Positions 1 through 8,144 of a DNA stretch of 18,523 nucleotides are shown here, piece after piece. Location of the stretch: contig JACQVL010000020.1 of NCBI GenBank assembly GCA_016209865.1, positions 1-18,523 of the forward strand, written 5' to 3'. Origin of the DNA: Candidatus Latescibacterota bacterium (lineage in GTDB: Bacteria > JAAXHH01 > JACQVL01). The first letter of the stretch is position 1, and the number at the start of each line of letters is the position of its first letter. The translations under genes were made by a program, and so were the position numbers. The notes below the pieces were generated by a model that worked only from the letters and a program-made list of their open reading frames with translations, did no database searches and was not told the origin of the DNA.

Positions 1-1
1 C

Positions 2-715
2 TCCTGGATGCTGCGCTTCCACACCCAGACGGGGGGCGCCACCCTCACCGCCCAGCAGCCCGACAACAACATCGACCGCACCACCAAGCAGGCCCTGGCG
101 GCGCTCCTGGGCGGCACCCAGAGCCTCCACACCAACTCCAAGGACGAGGCCCTGGCGCTCCCCAGCGAGCAGGCGGTCCAGGTCGCCCTGCGTACCCAGC
201 AGATCCTGGCCCACGAGACCGGCGTCGCCGATGTGGTGGACCCCCTGGGCGGCTCCTACTTCGTGGAGCGGCTGACCGACGAAATCGAGGCCAAGGTCCA
301 GGAGTACCTAGGCCGCATCGAGGGCATGGGCGGCGCGTTGGCCGCCATCGAGCAGGGCTACATGCAGCGGGAGATACAGGAGAGCTCCTACCGCCACCAG
401 CGCGCCGTGGACGAGGGCCGGAAGGTGGTGGTGGGCGTCAACAAGTTCACCAGCGAGGAGCCCCGGATGGAGGGCCTGCTGCGAATAGACGCCGCCCAGG
501 CCAAGCGACAGCTTGAGCGTCTGGAGCGCTTCCGGGCCGGGCGCGACCAGGCCCAGGTCCGGGATGCCATCGGGCGGCTGGAGGAGGCCGCCGCGGGCGT
601 GGACAACACCATGCCGCATATCCTGGCGGCCGTGGAGTCCCACGCCACCCTGGGGGAGATCGCCGACGCCCTGCGGCGGGTCTTCGGCGAGCAGAAGGAG
701 TCGTTGGTGTTCTAG
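2..715 (+). CDS. Methylmalonyl-CoA mutase, catalytic (large) subunit, C-terminal part; 5' end outside window
   Basis: The reading frame is open from the left edge, so the ATG at 8 is internal. It is the C-terminal part of the catalytic subunit of a B12-dependent acyl-CoA mutase, which interconverts methylmalonyl-CoA and succinyl-CoA in propionate, odd-chain and branched-chain metabolism. The visible sequence has the family signatures HTQTGGATLTAQQPDNN near its start and DPLGGSYFVE about 80 residues in. It stops at a family-typical tail (GEIADALRRVFGE) with no cobalamin-binding DxHxxG domain after it, so this is the split type whose B12 subunit is a separate gene not seen here. The substrate-deciding residues lie upstream of the window, so isobutyryl- or 2-hydroxyisobutyryl-CoA mutase cannot be excluded. 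The acyl-CoA dehydrogenase downstream fits acyl-CoA catabolism. Confidence 0.93.
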   Translation, partial: SWMLRFHTQTGGATLTAQQPDNNIDRTTKQALAALLGGTQSLHTNSKDEALALPSEQAVQVALRTQQILAHETGVADVVDPLGGSYFVERLTDEIEAKVQEYLGRIEGMGGALAAIEQGYMQREIQESSYRHQRAVDEGRKVVVGVNKFTSEEPRMEGLLRIDAAQAKRQLERLERFRAGRDQAQVRDAIGRLEEAAAGVDNTMPHILAAVESHATLGEIADALRRVFGEQKESLVF

Positions 716-752
716 AATGGGTTGAGCAGAACACGGGATTGGTGATCAGCAG

Positions 753-971
753 ATGACTGAGCTATTGGACAGGGCCTTTGGCGAGGCTGCCAAACTCCCC
801 AAGCGCGAGCAGGATAAGCTCGCGCGCTGGCTGCTCAGGGAGATGGCTGCGGAGCGCCGCTGGGACGACCTGTTCTCGCGCTCCCGCAGCCGGCTCTCGA
901 AGCTGACACAGGAAGCGCTGGCGGAGCACCGTGAGGGCCGCTCTCGAAAACTGGTCCCGGACGAGTTGTGA
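753..971 (+). CDS. Putative antitoxin of a type II toxin-antitoxin pair
   Basis: This is a 72-residue, highly charged protein, mostly predicted helix and rich in Arg, Glu and Leu. It does not show a clear ribbon-helix-helix or Phd fold by eye, so the antitoxin family is not assigned. The call rests on context. Its stop codon overlaps the GTG start of the RelE/ParE-like toxin at 968 (GTGA overlap), which is the usual coupled antitoxin-first order. The acidic, helical C-terminal half would be the toxin-binding part if the pairing is right. Type II antitoxins usually repress their own promoter. The 37-bp gap upstream shows no obvious operator. Confidence 0.7.
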   Translation: MTELLDRAFGEAAKLPKREQDKLARWLLREMAAERRWDDLFSRSRSRLSKLTQEALAEHREGRSRKLVPDEL

Positions 972-1228
972 GGTCGCGCACCACTGAGCGGTTCCGCGAC
1001 GCCTTTGCTCGTCTACCGAGGTCAATCCAGCGCCAAGCAAGGCAGACCTACAAGCTGTTCCAGGAGAACCCCGGCCACCCCAGTTTGCGGTTCAAGCGAG
1101 TCCACCCCACCAAGCTCGTCTACTCCGTTCGAATCAGCAGGGACTACCGGGCGCTGGGAGTGCGCCAGGGTGACGAGATAGTCTGGTTCTGGATAGGCTC
1201 GCACTCCGATTACGAGAAACTGCTGTAG
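968..1228 (+). CDS. RelE/ParE-superfamily toxin
   Basis: This 86-residue basic protein has the layout of RelE/ParE-fold toxins: an N-terminal helical hairpin (TTERFRDAFARLPRSIQRQA), then beta-strands with an LRFKRV segment, KLVYSVRISRDYRALGV at about residues 48-64, and a C-terminal strand EIVWFWIGSHSDYEKLL. The Y-S-V-R-I-S-R-D-Y-R-A stretch and the closing 'IGxHxxYE' are typical of the RelE/HigB-like addiction-module branch. I chose the GTG start at 968 because it overlaps the antitoxin stop and gives the normal family length. Members act either as ribosome-dependent mRNA interferases or as gyrase poisons, and the sequence alone does not decide between them. The pair sits between two acyl-CoA metabolism genes. 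Confidence 0.82.
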   Translation: MRSRTTERFRDAFARLPRSIQRQARQTYKLFQENPGHPSLRFKRVHPTKLVYSVRISRDYRALGVRQGDEIVWFWIGSHSDYEKLL

Positions 1229-1237
1229 GAGGCAATC

Positions 1238-2380
1238 ATGGACCTCGAGCTTACCGAGCAGCAGCGGCTCTTCCGCCAGAGCATCCGCGACTTCGCCCGC
1301 AAGGAGGTGGCCCCCCTCGCCGCCGATATTGACGAGCGCGAGCGCTTCCCCACCGAGCTGGTGAGCAAGATCGCCGACCTGGGGCTCTTCGGCCTCACCA
1401 TACCGCCAGCCTTCGGCGGGCAGGGCGGCAGCGAGCTAGAGGCCATCATCGCCACCGAGGAACTGTCCTGGGCCTGCCCCTCCACCGCCCTGGTCTGGGG
1501 CGCCAGCGTCTCCCTGTGCGCGCACTCCATCCTGCACGGTGGCAGCGAGGCGCAGAAGAGGCGGTTCCTGCCGCCCCTGGCCGGCGGGAAGCGGCTGGGC
1601 GCCTTCGCCCTCAGCGAGGCCAGTTGCGGCAGCGACGCCGTCGCCCTGCGCTGCCACGCCCGCCGCGACGGCGACGACTACGTCCTGAACGGCACCAAGT
1701 ACTGGATCACCAATGGCGCCGAGGCCGACACCCTGGTCATCTACACCACCGTGGACCCCTCCCTGCGGGCCAAGGGCATAACCGCCTTCGTGGTCGAACG
1801 GGGCATGAAGGGCTTCAGCGTGGGCAAGCTGGAGCGCAAGATGGGCATCCGGGGCACCTCCCCGGCCGAGCTCGTCTTCAACGACTGCCGGGTACCGGCC
1901 GACAATCGCCTGGGCCTGGAGGGTGCCGGCTTCCGCCTGGCTATGGAGATCATAGACGGCAGCCGCGTGGGCATCGGCGCCCAGGCCCTAGGCATCGCCC
2001 AGGCGGCCTACGACGCCGCGTTCAGCTACGCCAGGCAGCGCCAGGCCTTCGGCCAGGCCATCGTCAGCTTCCAGGCCATCCAATGGATGCTGGCCGACAT
2101 GGCGACCGAGCTGGACGCCGCCCGCCTGCTCACCTACCGGGCGGCCTGGATGAAAGACCAGGGCATGGACTACGCGCGCGCGTCCGCCATGGCCAAGCTG
2201 TACGCGTCGGAGACGGCTAACAGGGTAGCCACCGAAGCCATCCAGGTCCACGGTGGGTACGGGTACATCCGGGATTTCAACGTGGAACGCTACTTCCGGG
2301 ACGCGCGGATCACCTCCATCTACGAAGGCACCTCCGAAGCGCAGCGGATCGTCATCTCGCGGAGCATTTTGAAAGAATAG
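1238..2380 (+). CDS. Acyl-CoA dehydrogenase
   Basis: The 380-residue length is standard for short/medium-chain acyl-CoA dehydrogenases, FAD enzymes that make the alpha-beta double bond of acyl-CoA thioesters and pass electrons to ETF. The N-terminal helical domain starts LTEQQRLFRQSIRDFARKEV. The middle beta-domain carries the FAD/substrate motif AFALSEASCGSD. The C-terminal domain ends with VHGGYGYIRDF and IYEGTSEAQRIVI. Glu363 of the YEGT motif is at the usual catalytic-base position. An SD-like AGGAG lies 6-11 bases before the ATG. Chain-length or branched-chain specificity cannot be assigned by eye. The upstream mutase suggests a propionyl- or branched-chain-linked route. Confidence 0.95.
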   Translation: MDLELTEQQRLFRQSIRDFARKEVAPLAADIDERERFPTELVSKIADLGLFGLTIPPAFGGQGGSELEAIIATEELSWACPSTALVWGASVSLCAHSILHGGSEAQKRRFLPPLAGGKRLGAFALSEASCGSDAVALRCHARRDGDDYVLNGTKYWITNGAEADTLVIYTTVDPSLRAKGITAFVVERGMKGFSVGKLERKMGIRGTSPAELVFNDCRVPADNRLGLEGAGFRLAMEIIDGSRVGIGAQALGIAQAAYDAAFSYARQRQAFGQAIVSFQAIQWMLADMATELDAARLLTYRAAWMKDQGMDYARASAMAKLYASETANRVATEAIQVHGGYGYIRDFNVERYFRDARITSIYEGTSEAQRIVISRSILKE

Positions 2381-2382
2381 AT

Positions 2383-2526
2383 AGTGGTCAGTGGTCAGTG
2401 GTCAGTGATCAGTTAAGACCGGATAGCATGATAGAGAGGTCTTTGCCCTACAATTGTTTCCGGCACTATGGGGTCTTCTTCTGGTCATATTCGGTTTTCA
2501 CTGACCACTGACCACTGATCACTGCC
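2383..2526. repeat. Heptamer repeat element A: inverted tandem GTGGTCA arms
   Basis: The left arm (2383-2414) is a tandem of a 7-base unit, GTGGTCA three times and then GTGATCA. The right arm (2495-2526) is the same motif inverted. CAGTGGTCAGTGGTCAGTG at 2389-2407 and its exact reverse complement at 2499-2517 form a perfect 19-bp inverted repeat around a loop of about 90 bases. The element begins 2 bases after the acyl-CoA dehydrogenase stop and ends at CACTGCC, just before the SD of the SelA-like gene. It fills nearly all of this 160-bp gap. Confidence 0.85.
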
Positions 2527-2540
2527 TTGAAGGACCCATC

Positions 2541-3677
2541 ATGGGCATCTACGAAGAACTTGGCCTCCGGCGCGTCATCAACGGAAACGCCACTCTCACC
2601 CGGCTCGGCGGTTCGCTCATGCCGCCGGAAGTCCTGGCCGCCATGGCCGAGGCGGCGGGCGCGTTCGTGGACATCGAGGTGCTGCAAGCGCGGGTCGGCG
2701 AGGAGATCGCCCGGCTGACGCGCAACGAGGCGGCGTATGTGTCCTGCGGGGCGGCGGCTGGCCTCGTCCTGAGTACGGCCGCGTGCATGACCGGCCTCGA
2801 CCCGGAGAAACGGGAGCGATTGCCGAACGTCGACGGGATGAAACACGAGGTCATCGTCCACCGGGGGACGCGGACGCCGTACGATTTTGCCATCCGCCAG
2901 ACCGGGGCGAAACTCGTCCTGGTCGGCACCGCCGAACGGACGGCGCCGGAGGAGCTCGAGGCCGCGATCACCGAACAGACCGCCGCGATCTTCTATTTCC
3001 CGAACGCCCACCGCGACCACATCGCCGTCCCGCTGGATCAGGCCATCGAGATCGCTCACCGGCACGGCGTCCCGCTGATCGTGGATGCGGCCGCGCAGCT
3101 CCCGCCCGCCAGCAACCTGTGGACGTTCACCCATCGCGGTGCCGACCTGGCACTCTTCAGCGGCGGGAAAGGGCTGTGCGGCCCGCAGTCGAGCGGCCTG
3201 AGCGTCGGCCGGCGCGACCTGATCGAGGCGATCCGGTTCAACGGCCCGCCGAAGCCGTTCATCGGCCGGCCGATGAAGGTGGGCAAGGAGGAGATGGTCG
3301 GCCTCCTCGCCGCCGTCCGCTGGTACCTCAGCCTCGACCACGAGGCGCTTCTCGACCGGTATGAGCGACAGGTGCAGGCATTCATCGATGCGTTGGGCAA
3401 CCTCCCCGGCCTTGCCGTCCGCCGGGACTTTCCGAATGAGGCAGGCCAGCCGATGCCCCGTGCGGAGATCACGGTCGACCCGGCACGGCTCGGCCTGACG
3501 GCCGAGGAGATGCTCCGCCAGTTGCTCGACGGCGATCCCTGCATCGACCTCGGAGGCGGAGGGGGCAATCGCATCCTGGTCAACCCGCAGACGCTCGCGC
3601 CGGACGAAGAGCAGATCATCATTCGGCGCATCGAAGAAATCGTCGAGCGACGCAGCCGGAGGCGGCGAGGGAGGTAG
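2541..3677 (+). CDS. SelA-like PLP-dependent enzyme (aminotransferase/ammonia-lyase-like)
   Basis: This 378-residue fold-type I PLP protein is of the SelA-like branch (SelA, DgaE). The N-terminus YEELGLRRVINGNATLTRLG matches the typical start. The ring-nitrogen Asp is in VDAAAQ (Asp182). The Schiff-base lysine is Lys210 in the diagnostic FSGGKGLCGPQSSGL segment. Known non-SelA members include D-glucosaminate-6-phosphate ammonia lyase, and others probably act on D- or hydroxy-amino compounds by elimination. True SelA is longer and works with SelB/SelC, which are absent here. AAGGA ends 6-7 bases before the ATG at 2541. It is the first gene of the plus-strand cluster, and the next gene starts 5 bases after its stop. 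The substrate is unknown. The last residues are a basic tail (RRSRRRRGR). Confidence 0.85.
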   Translation: MGIYEELGLRRVINGNATLTRLGGSLMPPEVLAAMAEAAGAFVDIEVLQARVGEEIARLTRNEAAYVSCGAAAGLVLSTAACMTGLDPEKRERLPNVDGMKHEVIVHRGTRTPYDFAIRQTGAKLVLVGTAERTAPEELEAAITEQTAAIFYFPNAHRDHIAVPLDQAIEIAHRHGVPLIVDAAAQLPPASNLWTFTHRGADLALFSGGKGLCGPQSSGLSVGRRDLIEAIRFNGPPKPFIGRPMKVGKEEMVGLLAAVRWYLSLDHEALLDRYERQVQAFIDALGNLPGLAVRRDFPNEAGQPMPRAEITVDPARLGLTAEEMLRQLLDGDPCIDLGGGGGNRILVNPQTLAPDEEQIIIRRIEEIVERRSRRRRGR

Positions 3678-3682
3678 GAACT

Positions 3683-4624
3683 ATGCCCCGACCGATGAGC
3701 CATATCCCGATCATCGACGCCCACGTCCATTTCTTCTCCCCCAATTTCATCACGGGGTACGCGACGTTGGGGAAAGCGCGACTCCCCTCGGATGATCCAG
3801 TTGGCGGGCTCCTTCGCCTGATGGGATGGGAGATGGAGACGGCCGACCCGGTGGCGCTCGGACAGCGATGGGTGCGGGAGATGGACGCCCGTGGCATCGC
3901 CCGGATGGTGCTGATCACGAGCTGGTTGGGAGATGAAGAGGCGACCACGACGGCCGTCCGGGCGTTCCCCGACCGGCTCAGCGGGTACGTGATGATCAAC
4001 CCGACGCAACCGGACGCGGCCGAACGCGCTAGGCGGGCGATCGGGGAGCTCGGACTCAGGGGGGTGACGCTGTTCCCGGCGATGCACGGCTTCCGCGCGT
4101 CGGATCAACACGTCTACTCGGTTTACGAAGCCGCGTCAGCGGCGGGTGTCCCGGTCTTCGTCCATTTCGGCATCCTGAAGGTCGGCATCCGGGACAAGCT
4201 CGGCCTCGTCAGCAAGTTCGACCTGCGGCTGTCCAACCCGCTCGACCTGCTCCTGGTTGCTAAAGATTTTCCGGCCACGACGTTCATCATCCCTCACTTT
4301 GGCTGCGGGTATTTCCAGGAGATGCTGATGGTGGCGGCCCAGTGCCCGAACGTGTGCGTCGATACCTCCAGCTCCAACTCCTGGGTCCGCCTGATGCCCT
4401 GTCCACTCACACTGAAAGACGTGTTCGCCAAGACACTCGACGTGCTCGGACCGGAGCGGGTCCTGTTCGGATCGGACTCGACCGCCTTCCCGAAGGGCTG
4501 GCGACAGGAGGTGTTCGAGGCGCAGGTGGAGGCCTTGCAGGCGCTGGGCCGGACTGAGGAGGATCTCACGCGCATCTTCGGGGGGAATGCGGCGAGAGTG
4601 TTGGGGATCAATATGAAAGGATAG
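3683..4624 (+). CDS. Amidohydrolase-2 family metal-dependent hydrolase
   Basis: This is a 313-residue TIM-barrel hydrolase of the amidohydrolase-2 (COG2159-type) family. Visible metal and active-site positions are the N-terminal DAHVH motif (His14, His16), His161 in VFVHFG, His205 in IIPHFGCGY and Asp265 in LFGSDS, the expected order for this superfamily. Members hydrolyse C-N bonds or decarboxylate or hydrolyse cyclic and aromatic acids, usually with one Zn or Mn. GGGAGG lies 8 bases before the chosen ATG. An in-frame ATG at 3698 is a weaker alternative. The 5-base gap from the SelA-like gene suggests one transcript and translational coupling. The substrate is not predictable. It may hydrolyse an amide or carboxylate intermediate made by the neighbouring PLP enzyme. 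Confidence 0.88.
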   Translation: MPRPMSHIPIIDAHVHFFSPNFITGYATLGKARLPSDDPVGGLLRLMGWEMETADPVALGQRWVREMDARGIARMVLITSWLGDEEATTTAVRAFPDRLSGYVMINPTQPDAAERARRAIGELGLRGVTLFPAMHGFRASDQHVYSVYEAASAAGVPVFVHFGILKVGIRDKLGLVSKFDLRLSNPLDLLLVAKDFPATTFIIPHFGCGYFQEMLMVAAQCPNVCVDTSSSNSWVRLMPCPLTLKDVFAKTLDVLGPERVLFGSDSTAFPKGWRQEVFEAQVEALQALGRTEEDLTRIFGGNAARVLGINMKG

Positions 4625-4635
4625 TATCCCAAGTT

Positions 4636-5427
4636 ATGAATAAAAGAATTAGAGCAGATAAACGGGTTTTAAGCGTTCGCGAACAGTTAGAGCTCTATCC
4701 AACCCCAAGAAAACAGGGGAAGAGAAAGTCGCCAGATGGGGTGACCACGAGCGAGTTAATCTGTACAGCCCATTCTGGAATGAATGAGGATGTGTTTCCG
4801 TTAGTACTGAGTCTCCATGTGCCTCCAGATTCTGTAGTCGCTGATATTACTTATGGTACGGGCATCTTTTGGAAGAAGATTCCGAAGGGGAAATACAAGT
4901 TGCTTGCCACGGATATTAAAATGGGAGTAGATTGTCGCAAGTTGCCTTATGATGATGCCGCTATTGACTGTGTAGTCTTGGATCCTCCATATATGGAGGG
5001 GTTGTATAGAGGTGCCACAAGCCAGTTGGCTGGTTCAGGAACCTATGCTGCCTTCAGGACCACCTACTCAAACGGAGAGCGGACAGGAACGGGGCCTAAA
5101 TATCATGATGCGGTACTTGACCTTTATTTCAAGGCCGGTCGGGAGGCATACAGAGTCTTACGAAAATACGGGATTTTGATTGTCAAATGCCAGGACGAGG
5201 TGAGTGCGAATACTCAGCGACTAACCCATGTGGAGATCATTAAAGAGTATGAATCTATAGGCTTCTATACGAAGGATTTGTTTGTCGTAGTGAGGCCCAA
5301 CAAGCCTGCTGTCAGCCGCATCAAGAAGCAGGAACATGCAAGGAAAAACCATTCGTACTTTCTTGTCTTCGTAAAGACGATGGGCGAGAACCCCCGCAGA
5401 AAGGGATTGTGTAATGGGTGTTCTTGA
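4636..5427 (+). CDS. DNA methyltransferase (N6-adenine/N4-cytosine type)
   Basis: This 263-residue SAM-dependent methyltransferase has a divergent SAM-binding motif I ([13 protein letters not shown], about 68-80) followed by the catalytic motif IV DPPY at 116-119. DPPY marks amino-methyltransferases acting on adenine N6 or cytosine N4. An N-terminal [12 protein letters not shown] segment may be motif X. The order I then IV rules out the beta class. The gene differs sharply in composition: row 4921-4980 has 27 G/C of 60, against 42 of 60 in row 6241-6300 of the next gene. It also uses AT-ending codons. It interrupts an otherwise functionally uniform metabolic cluster, and its SD is weak (AAGGA about 14 bases upstream). 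It is best read as a horizontally acquired restriction-modification methylase. Its overlapping partner at 5414 is truncated. The target sequence is unknown. Confidence 0.88.
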   Translation: MNKRIRADKRVLSVREQLELYPTPRKQGKRKSPDGVTTSELICTAHSGMNEDVFPLVLSLHVPPDSVVADITYGTGIFWKKIPKGKYKLLATDIKMGVDCRKLPYDDAAIDCVVLDPPYMEGLYRGATSQLAGSGTYAAFRTTYSNGERTGTGPKYHDAVLDLYFKAGREAYRVLRKYGILIVKCQDEVSANTQRLTHVEIIKEYESIGFYTKDLFVVVRPNKPAVSRIKKQEHARKNHSYFLVFVKTMGENPRRKGLCNGCS

Positions 5428-5488
5428 ACGATGGGAACTCACCTCCGAGGAGCTTGATAAAATCGTGTCTGCAAGACGAGAACCCTGA
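5414..5488 (+). pseudogene. 24-codon stub, likely truncated restriction-endonuclease partner of the methyltransferase
   Basis: An ATG at 5414 overlaps the methyltransferase 3' end by 14 bases and has a good SD (AAAGGGA, about 7 bases upstream). It reads [20 protein letters not shown] followed by RREP, then TGA at 5486. The start region looks like a genuine protein N-terminus, amphipathic and acidic, in the AT-richer composition of the methyltransferase. The frame ends as the sequence switches back to the GC-rich cluster. Methylase genes are often followed by an overlapping endonuclease gene, so I infer a deleted endonuclease. A genuine tiny peptide or leader for the next gene is possible but less likely. 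Confidence 0.5.
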
Positions 5489-5509
5489 AGGGGAGAACGG
5501 GAGGACACC

Positions 5510-6778
5510 ATGCCTGAATCTCTGGCAATCGACGGCGGGACGCCGGTGCGGACGGCAACATGGCCGGCGATGTTTCCGGGGGGGACGGAGTACGGCGAGG
5601 AAGAGAAACGCGCGGCGATCGAGGTGATCGAGGCGCAGTCGCCGTTCCGGTACTACGGGACGAACCTCCTCAAGAAAGTCGACCAACTCGAAGCGGCGTA
5701 CGCCCGGTACGTCGGCACCCGGTTCGCGCTGGCGACGCACAGCGGGAGTACGGCGCTCTCGGTCGCTATCGCGGCGCTCGGCGTCGGCCCCGGCACGGAG
5801 GTCATCCTGCCCGCGTTCATGTGGATCGCCGACGTCAACGCGGTCATCCATCTCCGCGGGATTCCCGTCCTGGCCGAGATCGATGAGACGCTCAACCTCG
5901 ACCCGGCCGACATCGAGAAGCGGATCACGAAGCGAACGAAGGCGATCGTCGCCGTGCACATGGCTGGATCGGTGGCGGATATGCCCGCCATCAAAGCGGT
6001 GGCGGATAAACACGGCATCCCGGTGCTCGAAGACTGCTCGCAGGCGGCGGGGGCTTCGATCGACGGCCACGTCGTCGGCTCGATGGGGGCGATCGGGACG
6101 GTCAGCCTTCAGTACAACAAGAATTTCACGACCGGCGAAGGGGGCATGATCACGACCAGCGACGACGTCTTGTTCCGCCGTGCGATCTGTTTCCACGACG
6201 GCGGATTCGAGCGGGACATGCAGGGCGTCTCCATTCCCCGGGATTCGCCGTTCGAGACGTGGGGCATGGGGGCGCGGATGGACGAATTGCGCGGGGCGGT
6301 CGGCCTCGTCCAGCTCGGCAAGCTCCCCGACATCGTCCGCCGGATGCGCGGCCATCAGCTCCGGCTGCGCGAGGCGCTCGGCAAGCTCCCCGGCATTCAC
6401 CTCCGCCGGCTCGTCGACCCGAACGAGGACAGCGGGGCGTATTTCACCTGGCTCCACGACACGACGGACGCGGCTGAACGGTTCACAACGGCGCTCAAAG
6501 CTGAGGGCATCCCGGTCAGCCCGCCGCACGGGGGCATCCATCAGTACCGGCACATGTCCAACCTCCTCAAGAACGTGCCGGTCACGACCGAAGGGTGTCC
6601 GTGGACGTGCCCGTTCAACAAGGAAAGCCCGATGGAGTACAACGCGTCGATGCTGCCCCGGAGCAACAGCCTGCTGGATCGGGCACGGCTGATCTCCCTC
6701 CCACCCAGCCTGACTGAGCAGGACGAGGATGACATCATCCGGGCCTTCCGGAAGGTGGCGCGAGTTGTGTTGGGATAA
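5510..6778 (+). CDS. DegT/DnrJ/EryC1/StrS-family PLP aminotransferase
   Basis: This 422-residue fold-type I aminotransferase is of the DegT family. These enzymes usually transaminate keto-sugars or, in the AHBA-synthase/L-glutamine:scyllo-inosose branch, cyclic ketones. The N-terminus LAIDGGTPVR is the family hallmark. THSGSTAL (77-83) binds PLP phosphate. EDCSQAAGA (174-182) carries the ring-nitrogen Asp175. The Schiff-base lysine is Lys204 in SLQYNKNFTTGEGGM. A GGGAGG SD lies about 5-6 bases before the ATG. No sugar-nucleotide genes are nearby, so a nucleotide-sugar role is not supported by context. An amino-donor or acceptor step in the surrounding amino-compound pathway is the inference. 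The methyltransferase island now separates it from the amidohydrolase. Confidence 0.9.
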   Translation: MPESLAIDGGTPVRTATWPAMFPGGTEYGEEEKRAAIEVIEAQSPFRYYGTNLLKKVDQLEAAYARYVGTRFALATHSGSTALSVAIAALGVGPGTEVILPAFMWIADVNAVIHLRGIPVLAEIDETLNLDPADIEKRITKRTKAIVAVHMAGSVADMPAIKAVADKHGIPVLEDCSQAAGASIDGHVVGSMGAIGTVSLQYNKNFTTGEGGMITTSDDVLFRRAICFHDGGFERDMQGVSIPRDSPFETWGMGARMDELRGAVGLVQLGKLPDIVRRMRGHQLRLREALGKLPGIHLRRLVDPNEDSGAYFTWLHDTTDAAERFTTALKAEGIPVSPPHGGIHQYRHMSNLLKNVPVTTEGCPWTCPFNKESPMEYNASMLPRSNSLLDRARLISLPPSLTEQDEDDIIRAFRKVARVVLG

Positions 6779-6810
6779 CATTCCCTGCCTCTCCGACCCA
6801 TCCCTTCTTG

Positions 6811-6886
6811 GGCAATGGGCAGATGGGCAGTAGGCAGTGGACGGGGGAACGGCTTCGACTGCCCACTGCCTATTGCCCACCTGCCC
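6811..6886. repeat. Heptamer repeat element C: inverted GGCA-type arms
   Basis: The left arm (about 6808-6840) has GGCA cores at 6811, 6818, 6826 and 6833, a spacing of 7 to 8 bases. The right arm (about 6858-6886) is its inverse. GGGCAGTAGGCAGTGG at 6825-6840 pairs with 6863-6878 at 15 of 16 positions, with a loop of only 22 bases. The element lies between the DegT and class V aminotransferase genes and is followed directly by the G-rich repeat at 6887. Confidence 0.75.
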
Positions 6887-6916
6887 GGAGAGGGGCCGGG
6901 GGTGAGGGACACAAGG
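6887..6916 (+). repeat. Half copy of the G-rich GGAGAGGGG...GGTGAGGG repeat
   Basis: GGAGAGGGGCCGGGGGTGAG and the next ten bases repeat, with about three differences, the right arm of the inverted repeat at 11789-11820. Both copies lie directly ahead of a gene, and the AAGGAG at its end is the SD of the class V aminotransferase-like gene. No left arm is present here. Confidence 0.75.
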
Positions 6917-6931
6917 AGACGATCATCCATC

Positions 6932-8107
6932 ATGGACAACACTGAGACTGAAACGCTTTCCTCCGACGATCAGTTCTGGGCTGAGATTCGTCGGAATCAT
7001 TTCCTCCTCAACCCGGAGGTCACGTTCCTGCAAGGCGGGTCGGTCGGGCCTTCCCCCAGGCCGGTCGTCGACAAGGTCACCGAATCGATCCGGGCGTTCG
7101 AGAGCGACCCGCTCCATCATCAGGGCGTCTTCCATCCGCTCGTCCAGGAAGCGCGCGAGAAACTGGCGGCGTTCGTCGGGGCGCATCCCGACCGGATCGC
7201 CTTCGTTCAGAACACGACGATGGGGATGAGCGTCCCGGCCCAGGGACTGACGTTCAAGGCCGGGGACGAGGTTCTGATGACCGACCAGGAATACCCGGCC
7301 GTCTCCGCGTGCTGGTGGTACATCGCGGAACGCTATGGGATGACGATTCGGACCGTCGAACTCCCCCTCGCCATCGAGAGCCCTGAACAGATCGTCCGGG
7401 CGATGGCGTCGGGCATCACGCCCAACACCCGCGTTCTGGTCGTCTCCCATGTCTACTGGACGACCGGACTCGCCATCCCCCTCACAGAATTGGTGCGACT
7501 CGGCCGGGATCACGGCCTGTGGGTCATCGTCGACGGCGCGCACGCCGTCGGGATGGTGCCGCTGCGACTGGACGACGCCCATCCTCATTGTTACATCTCC
7601 AGTTGTCACAAATGGCTGCTGTCCGCGAAGGGGACCGGGATGCTGTACGTGTCGGATGATGCCCAGGATCATGTTCGCCCGCTTATCTTAGGCAGGAACG
7701 TTTACCCCAACCCGAAGGCGAGCCGGTTCGATATGGTAGGAACGCGGGACATGACCCCTTTCCTCGGCCTGGCGGTGGCCATCGATTTCCAGATGTCCAT
7801 CGGCTGGGAACGGATTCGCGCCTACTGTCAGGGCCTGGCAGGCTATCTCAAGGAACGGGTAAAACGGATCAAAGGGGCACGGGTGCTGACCCCGGCCGAC
7901 CCGACGCTGTCCGGGTTCATCACGACGTTCACGATCGACGGGGCGGACCTCCCCAAGCTGCAACAGCAGTTGTGGCACGAGGCGCGCATCGAGACGACGT
8001 GTTTTCACATCCGGAACATCCCGGTGTTCCGCATCTCGACCCATTTCTACAACAGCCGTCAAGATATCGATAAGCTCGTCAGCGAGATCCAGAAACGGCT
8101 GTCGTGA
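6932..8107 (+). CDS. Class V aminotransferase-fold PLP enzyme (isopenicillin N epimerase/cysteine desulfurase-like)
   Basis: This 391-residue fold-type I PLP enzyme begins its domain with FLLNPEVTFLQGGSVGPSPR, like isopenicillin-N-epimerase-type proteins. FVQNTTMGMS (91-100) binds PLP phosphate. VIVDGAHAVG carries Asp201 and His204. The Schiff-base lysine is Lys227 in YISSCHKWLLSAKGTG. Members catalyse epimerisation, desulfuration, kynureninase-type cleavage or transamination, and the sequence does not decide which. The frame is open further upstream, to an ATG at 6815, but that stretch translates repeat DNA (element C). I chose ATG 6932, which has AAGGAG about 13 bases before it. It belongs to the plus-strand PLP gene cluster, and the D-threonine aldolase-like gene follows after 37 bases. 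Confidence 0.87.
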   Translation: MDNTETETLSSDDQFWAEIRRNHFLLNPEVTFLQGGSVGPSPRPVVDKVTESIRAFESDPLHHQGVFHPLVQEAREKLAAFVGAHPDRIAFVQNTTMGMSVPAQGLTFKAGDEVLMTDQEYPAVSACWWYIAERYGMTIRTVELPLAIESPEQIVRAMASGITPNTRVLVVSHVYWTTGLAIPLTELVRLGRDHGLWVIVDGAHAVGMVPLRLDDAHPHCYISSCHKWLLSAKGTGMLYVSDDAQDHVRPLILGRNVYPNPKASRFDMVGTRDMTPFLGLAVAIDFQMSIGWERIRAYCQGLAGYLKERVKRIKGARVLTPADPTLSGFITTFTIDGADLPKLQQQLWHEARIETTCFHIRNIPVFRISTHFYNSRQDIDKLVSEIQKRLS

Positions 8108-8144
8108 ACGTGTATGTCGCGTTGCATAATCGTGAGGATCTGTC

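Noticed and set aside
2442-2470. Promoter before the SelA-like gene (TACAAT at 2449-2454)
   Set aside because: The -10 box is fair, but no acceptable -35 lies 16-18 bases upstream.
2383-2526. CRISPR array
   Set aside because: The repeats are 7-base tandems with no spacers and an inverted second arm, and there are no cas genes.
2541-3677. True selenocysteine synthase SelA
   Set aside because: The protein is shorter than bacterial SelA, lacks its N-terminal domain, and no selB, selC or selD is nearby.
5321-6880. 519-residue open frame on the minus strand
   Set aside because: It is the antisense of the DegT aminotransferase, has no family features, is rich in Arg/Asp/Val typical of GC-rich shadow frames, and starts inside repeat DNA.
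6815-6931. N-terminal extension of the class V enzyme
   Set aside because: It translates repeat C and the G-rich repeat, and the domain start fits ATG 6932.
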